A DNA stretch of 64,000 bases, from NCBI GenBank assembly GCA_949825025.1, contig OX463788.1, positions 30,187,715 through 30,251,714 of the forward strand. The letters run 5' to 3'. Both the position numbers and the translations under genes were made by a program. The notes below the pieces were generated by a model. The model was not told the origin of the DNA. It did no database searches and saw nothing but the letters and a program-made list of their open reading frames with translations. Each line of letters opens with the position of its first letter. Positions within the stretch are counted from its first letter, which is position 1. The stretch comes from Siphlonurus alternatus. Lineage: Eukaryota > Arthropoda > Insecta > Ephemeroptera > Siphlonuridae. Shown here in pieces: positions 21,141-31,423 of the stretch.

Positions 21141-21502
21141 CCGCTCTGTGGTGTAGTGGTTAGTACCTCTGACTCTGGTCCGAGAGGTCCCGGGTTCAAT
21201 ACCTGAATCCGGCAGACTTTTCGTGACTTGGGATGGGTGTGACTGACTACTAGATGATGGAGTGGTAGGAGGAAGGCAGTTTACGACTGTCTATACTCCG
21301 CTGCCCTGCAGTCTTGCACTGCCACTGCAGGCTGCACAGATCTGGTAGTCGGAGCCCAGAAGAGTGCAGAAAAGGGTTCTGGGAGCCTGGTAAGCCCCAG
21401 CTCGGTCACAAGATAACTCCTACTCGAAAGGCTAAAATATCGGCCTGGCCACACTCGAAAGGGTAATAACGGCGTCAAGGATATTTATTTTATTTTTTTT
21501 TA
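21141..21502 (+). mobile_element. tRNA-derived SINE
   Basis: The head 21141-21213 is tRNA-like: GTGGTGTAGTGGTTAGTACC resembles box A and GGTTCAATACC is a good box B (21193-21203), with a glutamine-tRNA flavour (GACTCTGG in the anticodon arm). The cloverleaf is imperfect and no 3' acceptor end follows, so it is not a functional tRNA. A ~280-bp unrelated body ends in a TATTTTATTTTTTTTTT tail. Confidence 0.75.
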
Positions 21503-22078
21503 CATAGATATAATACATAATTATTTATTTTTTTTTATTTCAGATAATAGTTACATAATATTGTACCACCCAGGGTTATAGAACACCCTATCGGCAGCTA
21601 CACGATTTTACATAAAGTTCTTCAGGATCTTGATGAATAAAGTTACCTGTTAATATAAACAAAATATCTTCATTATTATTATAATTTTGAAATGTAACAT
21701 TTATAATTATGTCATACTAACTTTTAATTTTAAACATACTTACATGTAAATTTTCCTTTAATTAAATAATACATAAAAATAATAAAAAATAATGAACAAA
21801 TGAACAAAGATAAATATTTACATAATTATTTCAATTTTGAAATTTAATATTTATAGTTAGGTCCTACTAACTTTTAATTTAAACAAAAAGCCATGTATAT
21901 ATTTTCCATTAATCATATAATACATAATGGTAATCAAATTCAAATGTAATAGTAAACAAAGGCGAAAATAAATTATCATTTGTAGAATTTAGGAGTTCAA
22001 ATAGTATTATAGATATTATTACATTTTTTTTTTTCCTCCTGACATGCACGATTACTATAAAACAGAAAGAAGCCATTC

Positions 22079-22440
22079 CTTATTTTTTTTTTTTTTTTAT
22101 TGTACGATTACATTCCAAATCTTTAATTGCCGAAGGCATTTCTTTCCAGATACGTGGTATTATATATTTCCATGTTCGATCATTGAATCTATTTATACTT
22201 TTTGGTGTAATAAGAGGATCTAAAGTATATAAACGAGTATTATGAGGATGAATTCTTGGTAATTTAAAAGATTCATCAAAATATTTTTCATAAATTAAGG
22301 AATGTTTTGCTTGAGAGTTCTCACAGGTAGAATTTTCCAATATTTATACATATTATTTATCCAATTATTATTATTGCATCCAATTATATATATTATATTA
22401 AGATGATTTATCATAACACATCATCGTATTATATAGGATT
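22079..22440 (-). mobile_element. LINE 3' fragment with poly(A)
   Basis: On the minus strand the last codons read LPRIHPHNTRLYTLDPLI, then RFNDRTWKYIIPRIWKEMP. This resembles the C-terminal tail of CR1/Jockey-type RTs, where an N-TR motif is followed by an aromatic/W-N-LP block. The frame runs into a poly(A), seen as the T-run at 22083-22099. It is a short 5'-truncated insertion. Confidence 0.65.
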
Positions 22441-22749
22441 GCAGAGGTCAAAATCTTCATTTTGTCACTAACTTGATTAGAAATGTTTCTGTTTTTTTTT
22501 TTTTTTTTTTTTTAATTATACATTTATAATAAAATATACAGTATAATTATAATTACTAATAATTCTATTTCACAAAGAAAATATAATAAAAATGATTCAT
22601 GCACATGCATATTATTATACCTGTAGATTAATATTATTTATCGTATATAAAATATACAATATAATTTCAGTAACTAAGCCAAAACGTGGAGCTGAAAGGC
22701 AGCGCACAGCATTGAATATAAATTAATATTCCTCAGGTTTTTTCGACGT

Positions 22750-22955
22750 ATATCACTTTGGTCCATTGATGACCGTAGAAAAGTAGAGGCGTCCATCCTG
22801 AATGAGGTATTCCACAGTTCTCTCAGTATTTAGTCATCATCAGCAGTCTCACCTCAGAGAATGCTGGGACGACAAGGCCGTGACGTACCACAATCCTTTT
22901 CCCTAGCTTCCTCATCCCTAATACCCATTATATACCATTGCCGTATACCTTTGTG
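22750..22955 (+). mobile_element. Fragment of the 5S-type SINE body
   Basis: CACTTTGGTCCATTGATG, AAAAGTAGAGGCGTCCATCC, TCTCACCTCAGAGAATGCTG and GGGACGACAAGGCCGTG match the body of the SINEs at 5527 and 43488, with about 15-20% divergence by eye. The 5S head is missing. Confidence 0.7.
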
Positions 22956-22997
22956 TGTTTGTGTATATATATATATACATGAATATATAATATATAT

Positions 22998-23125
22998 GAG
23001 CTAGTGTAAAATAATTACCTTACTAGGCTATTATCCTCGCTGAAAATTATCGTTCCACTTTTCACTGCCCTTAAAACACAAACACACAGTTCACGTGCAC
23101 AGCTAAAAAATAAAACAACAAACTA
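22998..23125 (+). repeat. Inverted copy of the neighbouring LINE 5' end
   Basis: GTGTAAAATAATTACCTTAC, CACTTTTCACTGC and AAACACAAACACACAGTTCA match, in opposite orientation, the sequence at 27272-27395 that begins the minus-strand LINE. The two copies face each other across about 4.1 kb. Confidence 0.8.
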
Positions 23126-23127
23126 TG

Positions 23128-23250
23128 CGCGTTTCGGTACACTTCTGGTACCATCGGATCCTCAGGTATTATCTTGCAACACAGTTAACACCTGTGTGAT
23201 AACACCTGTGTGATAACACCTGAGGATGTTACCAGAAGTGTACCGAAACG
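23128..23250. repeat. Hairpin pair with CTGAGGA...GAAACG motif
   Basis: CGTTTCGGTACACTTCTGG and CCAGAAGTGTACCGAAACG are inverted. Each arm, read outward from the centre, contains CTGAGGA (23159-23165 minus; 23220-23226 plus), then a short GGTAC/GTACC hairpin, then GAAACG. A GTGTGATAACACCT direct repeat lies between them. Confidence 0.7.
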
Positions 23251-23258
23251 AATTTTAG

Positions 23259-23261
23259 TGT

Positions 23262-23296
<35 letters not shown>

Positions 23297-23300
23297 TTTT
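23259..23300 (+). repeat. (TTTA)n microsatellite
   Basis: About ten TTTA units adjoin the hairpin; probably the degenerated tail (as TAAA) of the minus-strand LINE or an independent microsatellite. Confidence 0.85.
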
Positions 23301-23756
23301 CACATTAGATATCAGTTGATACATTGTGACTACATACTAAACAAAATTACAAAAAAAGCTGTAAAAACAAAAAACAAAATTAATGATACAATCATATAGA
23401 CAAACATCAAAATACCACAATTAAAATAATTAAAATAACAATATTAATAATTACAGAATTTATGGTATATATACAAACAACATAACTATAGACAATTTTC
23501 ATTTTGCATTTGCTTAATAGAATAATAATTTTTTTTAATAAAGCTAGGCAAACACTTTTTTCTTAAAAACAGATATACTTTAGATTTTCTTTAGACAGTC
23601 TGGTAGTTTATTGTACAACACTGAGCTAAGATAACAATAGTCTCTTTTAGTTTGCTCATATCCTCCAAACTTTTTATGCAATAGATTAGACTGTCTAGTA
23701 TTACGTCCAGTCACCTCTTTGTTACTTTGAAATAAATAACAAAATAATAATTACTT

Positions 23757-24428
23757 TTAACATACATGATCATAAAAAAAAATAGAAATACATGGGAAAT
23801 TCAATATATTAAGTTTCTCCCATATTTTTTTACAACTTTGACCTGACTTGGCTTGAATCATGCTTCTAATTATTTTCTTTTGGCTTACAAATACACTGTC
23901 AGCGTGGGTAGATAAACCCCACAAAAGTATGCCATAAGTTATTAAAAAATATGCATAACCATAATACACTAATTTTAAAGATTCTAAATTACAAATTTTA
24001 CTAAGCTGCATCATAGCAAAATTGATTTTTGCCAATTTCTTATTTAGTTCAATTATATGCACTTGCCAAGACAATTTATCATCAATATAAATGCCTAAAT
24101 ATTTACAACTAGATACTAGTTTAATATTAGTTAATGACTGAAAATGTTTTTTTGTTTGAAAAAATCTGTTAAAAAACATATAACTTGTTTTCAAATTATT
24201 CATTACCAGATGATTAGTATTGAGATATTCTTGAAGTATTTTCATAGCAATAGCTTGATTCTTAATAAGCTCATCAAAAATTTTACCAATAATCAGTAAA
24301 ACAATATCATCAGCGTACAAAATTATTTTGCAAACATATTTGAATACATGTTCCAAATCATTAATATATAGAACAAAAAGTAGGGGCCCAAGTACAGAAC
24401 CTTGAGGAACTCCATAATTACAGTTCAA
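23757..24428 (-). pseudogene. LINE RT, palm/thumb segment
   Basis: Starts at the GVPQGSVLGPLLFVLYINDL block, then the catalytic YADDIVLL, then SCKYLGIYIDDKLSWQVHI and YGILLWGLS (thumb). The upstream RT part (24444-24761) is in a different frame after a short break near 24430. The stop is at 23757. Confidence 0.88.
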
Positions 24429-24443
24429 TTTCTCTGATTTAAA

Positions 24444-24761
24444 TTATTTTTGTTCCCCTTTATCATTTATATCACTTACATAAACATATTGTCTTCTATT
24501 CTTCAAATATGACTCAAAAAAAATTAGACAGTTCCCCCTTATGCCATAAAATTGAAGTTTTTCAAATAACAATTTATGATCAACAACATCAAATGCTTTT
24601 TTTAAGTCCACAAATACAGCAAGTAAATAATTTTTAAGTTCATGCTGTTTATTTACTTCATTGACTAGTTCTGTTACTGCTGTAGCCGTAGAACGGAATT
24701 TTGTAAATCCATGTTGACAGGAGGAAAAAATATTTTTTACAGAACAATAGTTTTGTACCAT
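24444..24761 (-). pseudogene. LINE RT, finger/palm segment
   Basis: Contains SSCQHGFTKFRSTATAVTEL and AVFVDLKKAFDVVDHKLL, the conserved RT blocks preceding the YADD box. It ends before the next segment because of a stop at about 24444. Confidence 0.87.
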
Positions 24762-24808
24762 ATCTTTAGCAGCAAACTCAATAAGTTTAGAAAATACAGA
24801 AAGTTGTG

Positions 24809-25066
24809 CTAGTGGCCTATAATATATGATTCCAGAAAAGATATCGTCAACTTCGGATATGGTGTAATCTTAGCTGTTTTCAGCACACCAGGAAAAATAC
24901 CCTCAGTTAAAAGACATGAAATTATAATACGCAGAGGTTCACAAACTTCCTCTGCTACAAATTTTACAACAGCATCAGGAATCTCATCAAATCCACATGA
25001 AAATTTATTCTTTAATTTTGTTAAGTATTTTATCATATCTTTTGTACTGAGTGGAAAAAATACCAT
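24809..25066 (-). pseudogene. LINE RT, N-terminal segment
   Basis: Reads LKNKFSCGFDEIPDAVVKF and EGIFPGVLKTAKITP, the first RT motifs (equivalent of GPDGI and W..A.V.P). The frame is lost just after ITP, where the family usually has IYKKG. Confidence 0.8.
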
Positions 25067-25172
25067 AGAATTTATTATTTTTAATTTATTACCGAAAATT
25101 TTAAAAAAAAGAGCATTATATATAATTTAACAAATCATTAACAGATTGAATATAATAATTTAAGTCTATTTG

Positions 25173-25985
25173 CTATTTTTGTTGAGTATCAGTAATTTTA
25201 GTATCTGTTAACAAACATCTTAGATTAATTTTTTTATATTTATTTCTATTTCCCTTTTTTTTCCCTGTCTCGTTCTGTACAACTTTCCAGGCAGTTTTAG
25301 ATACATTACTTGAAAAATAAATTTGTTTATATAAATAATTTTGCTTTTCTGCAAGAAAATCTCTATCATATTGTTTTTTCATTCTTTTAAATAAACCATT
25401 ATCAGTTTTTCTGTTTTTATATAACTTATTTACAATTTTTTTCCTTTCCCGAAGCTTTGAAGTGATCCATAGGAATTTAAGCCTTTTATCAGTAAAAAGC
25501 TTTCTAGATTGCAGAAGGAAAAAATGATAAAAACCTTGTTTAAAAATACTGTAAAACTTGTTGAACATCTCTTCAGCATTTTTATTTAAATTTACGGCAG
25601 ATGACCAGTCTATTGTAGACAAATAGTATTTAAATTCATTCATTTTTTTTTCAGTATAATATCTTTTTTCTGATAAAATAAAATTAACTGGGGGAACAAT
25701 ATGTTTAATAACTACTTGTTGTGAAAAATGATCAGAAAAAAAAGTTTTAAGTACATTAACCTCTACTTCATCTTTGTTGAGGTTAGTAAAAACATTGTCA
25801 ATGATAGATTCTTTGTTAGTATATGAGTTTACTCTTGTTACAGAATTAATTTTTATGTCTAAATTATAGCTACGCAGTATAAACTGTAATTCCTTTGTAT
25901 TTTTGTTATGAGTAGAGCTTGTATCAATATTAAAATCTCCGAAAATTAGAGTCTCATTCTTTAAAACATTTAGATGTTTTAAGAA
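25173..25985 (-). pseudogene. LINE endonuclease C-terminal half and linker
   Basis: From 25985 leftward: ETLIFGDFNIDTSST (catalytic GDFN), SIIDNVFTN, and TFFSDHFSQQVV (SDH motif) of the APE endonuclease. A lysine-rich linker follows, WVVKNE-like (KTAWKVVQNETGKKK). The frame is open to a stop at 25173. The N-terminal half of the domain lies beyond the MITE inserted at 25994-26340. Confidence 0.85.
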
Positions 25986-25993
25986 TAAATTAA

Positions 25994-26340
25994 GGGTAAG
26001 GTAACGCCACCAATGTTAAAAAAAATCCCTCACACAAAAATTCTGAAAAAAATTTAAAATGTTCTCCTCTACACCCCCTATCAGTAGCTAAAATATCAGG
26101 TATACAAATACGATCTAGTTTTTGAGTTATGAATTTTTAAAGTTGACTAATTTAACATGGGATTTCCATTTCTCCATGTTAAAGTAGTCAACTTTAAAAA
26201 TTCATAACTCAAAAACTAGATCGTATTTGTATACCTGATATTTTATGTACTGATAGGGGGTGTAGAGGAGAACATTTTAAATTTTTTTCAGAATTTTTGT
26301 GAGAGGGATTTTTTTTAACATTGGTGGCGTTACCTTACCC
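25994..26340. mobile_element. TTAA-target palindromic MITE, family B copy 2, in LINE endonuclease
   Basis: Ends GGGTAAGGTAACGCCACC and GGTGGCGTTACCTTACCC with TTAA on both sides (25990-25993; 26341-26344). Very similar to 17968-18320. It splits the LINE endonuclease between the VGIIYRS region and the GDFN motif, so it inserted after the LINE. Confidence 0.93.
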
Positions 26341-26401
26341 TTAATCTGTCAAAAAAACAGCAATATATATTTCATTATCTTTTAACATACATTTATTTAC
26401 A

Positions 26402-26810
26402 TCATGAGATGCAAGAATAATTGTTGGAGATCGATCTATATATGATCCCTACAATATTAATAAATTTTTTATTATTTTTATTAAAATTTAATTTTAACTT
26501 TAAAATAACACATTCAAAAATTTTTTCAGAGCTTAGTTTAAAACCCTGTGAGATTACTTCTAAATTATTTACTAGGTAGATTTTTGCAAAAAAACAAACA
26601 CCACCATAGCCCTTCACTCTTGTATAAATAGAAATAAGACTATAGCCATTAATGCTAATAAAATCTACCTCCCCTGCAGGTTTAAGTTTGTGTTCAGTAA
26701 AGCATAGAATATCAGGGGATTCTTGTTGTGTAAAATCCTCAATGTTTTCTTTCTTATTTCTTAGACTATTAACATTAACATGTATAATCTTAATTTTATC
26801 ACAGTAAAAT
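26402..26810 (-). pseudogene. LINE endonuclease N-terminal half
   Basis: Reads HVNVNSLRNKKENIEDF, then SPDILCFTEHKLKPAGEVDF, then VKGYGGVCFFAK and NIVGIIYRS. These are the N, E (TEH) and GG.. motifs of APE-type LINE endonucleases. A stop (TAG-type break) near 26620 separates it from a second open stretch ending at 26402. Confidence 0.85.
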
Positions 26811-27054
26811 ACATCATATTTATTGGAGAAAGGACCAGATGTTTGTTTATTTAAAAAGGAGATTTAACATGGAAATCTGTTATATATTTGATGAGAGGGG
26901 AACATATTTTTAATGATGATTTGTGAGCATGTTGGCTCTGCAATGGAGTAAAACCTAAGAAATCATGCTCATAACTATTAATTATTAGAAGATAAATGAT
27001 ACTCACTATTGTTTTCATCAGCACTGATATCTTGATCAAATAACTGACCTGAAT

Positions 27055-27292
27055 TTAAAACTCTGCTTCACTAACAGTGTCATCATCACTGTCTAGATTT
27101 TGTTGTGAAAATCCAGTAACTGATAAATGCACATCACTAATAGAAGAGTCCGTCTCCCACGCTTCTTTTTCAAACCGAACGGTGGGTGACGACGACCGTT
27201 CTACTGTACCAGTAGGAAACGTTGGACAGTCAGGGATATTACTCGTACTCTCAGTGACAGATGGAGAACTTGATGAAGAAATTTGTTGTTTT
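27055..27292 (-). pseudogene. LINE ORF1-like remnant
   Basis: Open minus-strand stretch with a serine-rich start (QQISSSSSPSVTESTS), then SPTVRFEKEAWETDSSISD and LDSDDDTVSEAEF before a stop at 27055. It has no ATG at the front. Its place ahead of the endonuclease and its low-complexity acidic/serine make-up suggest ORF1, but no nucleic-acid-binding motif is visible. Confidence 0.45.
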
Positions 27293-27420
27293 ATTTTTTA
27301 GCTGTGCACGTGAACTGTGTGTTTGTGTTTTAAGTGCAGTGAAAAGTGAACGATAAATTAGCCTAGTAAGGTAATTATTTTACACTCATTATGATACTTA
27401 GCTCACTTGCAATTTTCTTT

Positions 27421-28252
27421 TTTCAAACATATATATATATATATTTATATATATACACACACACACACAAGACCACCATATTCAAACTTAAAAAGAGCAG
27501 ACAAAACTTATTGATGTAAATTGATATGATCAGTATGCAAAAAAAAAAAAAAAAGTTACTTTTAATGCTTTTTGTTAAAAGAGTTTTAAAAAATAGCTCT
27601 AATATATCTTAGAAAGTATAATATAACTGGCTTAATAATTGTATATAGTTTTGCATATATCTGCTGGTCTCGTTAAAAAAAAATCTTATAACAAATTTAA
27701 GAAGTTGAAGAAAAACGAAATTTATTTGTTTCACAACCTTTATTATCTAAACTTATTTACAGCAGACTAGAAAGAATAATTAATAAATTAACTGATTACT
27801 TAAATATTGCTATTAATCCTGAAATTTCTGAATACAACATTTTGCCTTGAATTTTAAAGTGAATGAAACATTGAAATTACAGACATGTGAAAAATTATCT
27901 ATACACAGTTTTAAAATGTAAGTATATAAAGTAATGTAGAAATAATATATAGAAGATGAAACAATATAAATCATAGAAAGCATAACATATGTATGTGTTC
28001 TCTGTTATTAAAATGCAGCAGCATATTTATTTTGTTCAATAATGACGATACACAGCAGTCTCTATAGTATAATTCTTTATCCATTAATAATTAATATGAT
28101 AATTTTGCTCTATAATTTATTGCATTTTAAGGAAAAGAAATGTACATCTATATATTTTTATTATTATAATTATTATTTTCTTTATTATTATTATTATTAT
28201 TTTCAATTTTACAGGCTGTGCTTATAATATTGCTCTTCAAAAAAGTTATTAA
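27421..28252. other. AT-rich intergenic stretch
   Basis: Contains TA/CA microsatellite (27429-27470), an A-tract at 27540-27554 and a TTA-rich run at 28157-28202. No gene recognised. Confidence 0.5.
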
Positions 28253-28621
28253 GGTAGAGATAATACGTATCAGCTGGCCCAATGCTAAAAAAATCCCATT
28301 CATAAAAATTATGAAAAAAATTTAAAATGTTCTCCTCAACATCCCCTATCAGTAGGTAAAATATCAAGCATACAAAAACGAGCTAGTTTTCGAGTTATTA
28401 ATTTTTAAAGTTGACTAATTTAACATGGAAGTTCCATTTTTCCATGTTAAATTAGAGAACTTTAAAAATTAATTACTCGAAAACTAGCTCGTTTTTGTAT
28501 ACCTGATTTTTTACCTACTGATAGGGGATGTAGAGGAGAACATTTTAAATTTTTTTCATAATTTTTATGAATGGGATTTTTTTAGCATTGGTCCAGCTGA
28601 TACATATTATCTCTATATACC
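28253..28621. mobile_element. TTAA-target palindromic MITE, family B variant
   Basis: TTAA flanks (28249-28252 and 28622-28625) enclose ends GGTAGAGATAATACGTATC and GATACATATTATCTCTATATACC. The internal arms (AAAATGTTCTCCTC, AACATGG, CCATGTT) are shared with family B, but the terminal ~35 bp are different: a sub-family with replaced ends. Confidence 0.88.
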
Positions 28622-28932
28622 TTAAGTGTAGCATATATATGGCAGTATATTTAGTGGTTAAACGATCAGCACAACTTATAAAGTTAATTTAATATTGAGC
28701 AGCCGAAATTTTAGAATTATGATTTTTTTTATTTTTTTCCCCCACAGAAAATTTTCATGAAATGAAATTTCAAGATGTTTATGAATATCACTATAATACA
28801 TGTATAGGTCTGTTATATCAATATATTGCATAAAAATTAAAAGCTAATTAAAAGTAAGAATATTCTGAAACGGAAATTTATAAAAGTTATTAATGTCTAT
28901 GCATTTTATCCCCCCTAGTATATTTCATTGTT

Positions 28933-29074
28933 ACTATATATTTATATATGAGACCAATCAATTAACAATTTGGAATGTCTAAATAATTATGAATGTTCTT
29001 TTTATTATTTACTTAATTATTTAATTAGACATTCCAAGTTGTTAATTGATTGGTCTCATATATAGATATATAGT
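28933..29074. repeat. Small palindromic MITE (~140 bp)
   Basis: TGAGACCAATCAATTAACAA and TTGTTAATTGATTGGTCTCA are perfect inverted copies; pairing extends to TTGGAATGTCTAA/TTAGACATTCCAA and outward into TATATA. It is followed by (TG)n(TA)n at 29075-29116. Confidence 0.85.
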
Positions 29075-29077
29075 GTA

Positions 29078-29116
<39 letters not shown>

Positions 29117-29204
29117 TCCTCAATCCTCTCCCTAATACCCATTAAACAATTAAATTCTGGTGACAAAAATACCACCGATCTAAATTATTGCATGAATATA
29201 ATAT

Positions 29205-29517
29205 AATGGAGTATCGACCTCATTTTTTTTATTGCAGAAATGGATAGAGCGTGCAAAGTTATGCTACCCTGACTTTTTTCAGATTTTTTAGAGACCGGGA
29301 AGTATTTTTAAAAAATTATTGAAAGTCCTTATTGTGACGTCACGCGGCGGCAAGTCCTATCTTTTTCTTAAGGAGCGGCGTCTCTTGACGTCACAAAAAG
29401 AACTTTCAATAATTTTTTAAAAATAGTTCCCGGGCTCTAAAAATCTGAAAAAAATCAGGGTAGCATAACTTTGCACGCTATTTCTGCAATAAAAAATTTT
29501 GAGGTTGATACTCCATT
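29205..29517. repeat. Family-A palindromic MITE, copy 4
   Basis: Ends AATGGAGTATCGACCTC and GAGGTTGATACTCCATT. The arms carry GTGACGTCACGCGGCGGC and GCGGCGTCTCTTGACGTCAC, with TGACGTCA at 29335 and 29386. Confidence 0.92.
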
Positions 29518-31369
29518 GCGTTGATATTGGGCTGCATATGCTAGAGGGGATATATGGGATGCATATGAAGACGTATAGTAATCCAACATACGTTATAATT
29601 TATTATTAAGGATTGCAAATAATTCACTTAATTTAGTACTTAATCCATTCCGTCCCTTGTTCAATTTAGTGTAAAAATTTATTTATTATTATTAAACCTT
29701 TCATTTTTATAAAACTATAAATAGATGATTATTTTTATTAAATAAAAAAAAATAAGTTTAAGAGTTGCTGTTATCAATTGAAAATTGGTGTAATTTTTTG
29801 TTGGTAACAATGATTTTTTTAATCCATATAGGCCTATTTTTGTATATATATATATACCAAAAGACAGTACATGTAAGTTGTGATCCCTTTATTAATTAAA
29901 GATAACAAAATTAGAATAGAGAAATGCAATGAAATTTTTTCATCAATTAATCTATTTTCAAGACATATAAAATACAAGCATGGTCGGTACAAAAAATGGA
30001 ATTTCTGTAAAATTATAATTAGATTTACTCCTGAATTTCTGTCATTTAACTGACTTTTCATCAGTATAAGATCTAATTTTTTGTAATTGCATATATATAT
30101 GTAAATATAATAAATATTATTATAATCTGTGAAAAATTGGAGAAAATCTATAATTTATGTAATAGTAATACAAATTAAGAGGTTCTTTGTAATTTTTAAT
30201 TTATTATGCATTTACAAAATACAACCTATATACATTTATAACTCTGCTTCCAAATTTTTTAAGTTGAAGTTTTTAGGGGTCTCTCCCTTAATTTAGAAGT
30301 AAAAAATAGCCCTGTTCAAGTTAATTACTGCATCATTATAATTATAGGAATTTCCTGCGTCCTCTTAATATGTTTGGAAATATATTCAGGAAGTTTTATA
30401 TTATACACAAGTTTGTAAGGGCAGCGCTTAATTAATAAATCAGACTCCATGCCCTGTGCGTTTGCAACCAGTTCTACACAGGCGCATCCGCACGCATTAT
30501 CTGCTTGGGAACCCACAAGGCGTAGAAACTACAATGGCGCAAGCAAATTTGTTGGAGTGTAAGTTAATTTATCCACTGGATTAATATTAATTTAGTACAC
30601 TTAATTAAAATACAAATAACAAAAAATGTTGTAATCATCCAAATAGTAAAAAAAAAAAAAAAAAAAACGTACGTTATACTGTATGTGTGTTTTGCTTTAT
30701 AATCTCCTAACATTAATGGTTTTTAAGTATTGCTTGAAAATAGATTAATTTAGTTTATAACACGATTTCATATTTCAATCAGACGTTTAGAAAACATTTG
30801 ACGACAAATGAAACAATAACATTAATTATTAACGACTTATAAAACATGTCACATTACTCAAATTTTGTCAATATCGAGTTGTTGTTTTTTTTCCTGCAGT
30901 ATATCTAAAAACAAATCATACATTAAAGTATAATTATATTTAATCTCTTTTATAGTTATACATTTTCCAGACACATATCATTATTTTTATTTTATTGGTT
31001 TATTTTTAATTATTATTATCTTTGACATTCATATTATCAAAAGTAAAATATTAACAACAATTAAGGTATTAACAACACTTTATTATATTATCTATTATTA
31101 TATAATTATCATACATTGTTATTTTTATATAAGGGTACTTCTAGCACGAATAATAAATTTTTTTATTTTAATATAATCTTTAGTGATAATTAGGAACGTG
31201 TTTTTTAAATTTTAAAAAGTACTGCGTTCACTGTAACATGTTTTTTAAAGGTTTTAAAGTGATTTTCATTATTTTTTGTTATTTTATATTTAAATAACTT
31301 GTATTTTCCCAAATGGTTTGAGACTGACCAACAAATATAGACTTAGATAATGATTTCATTACGTTTGGC

Positions 31370-31423
31370 ATGACATGGTACTTTCGTTAATTCATGCATG
31401 AATTAACGAAAGTACCATGTCAT
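31370..31423. repeat. Perfect 54-bp palindrome
   Basis: ATGACATGGTACTTTCGTTA at the left is the exact complement of the right end, with no spacer; the centre is TTCATGCATGAA at 31391-31402. No repeat-family ends or flanking duplication are visible. Confidence 0.9.

Larger units (their letters stand above)
23301..27395 (-). mobile_element. Near full-length APE-type LINE
   Basis: Reading leftward from 27395: a 5' UTR; an ORF1-like remnant (27055-27292); an AP-endonuclease domain (about 26810-25660, interrupted by a MITE at 25994-26340); a linker; RT (25066-23757); and a 3' region to about 23301. The domain order EN then RT places it among APE-type non-LTR elements, CR1/Jockey group. Several frameshifts and stops break it, so it is not intact, but divergence inside blocks is low. 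Confidence 0.85.

Noticed and set aside
21141..21213. A functional tRNA-Gln gene
   Set aside because: Box A and B are present, but the anticodon arm does not form a 5-7-5 stem-loop and the acceptor stem is missing; a SINE body follows directly.
27077..27301. A plus-strand 74-codon protein
   Set aside because: It is antisense to the LINE ORF1-like frame, which fits the surrounding LINE better.
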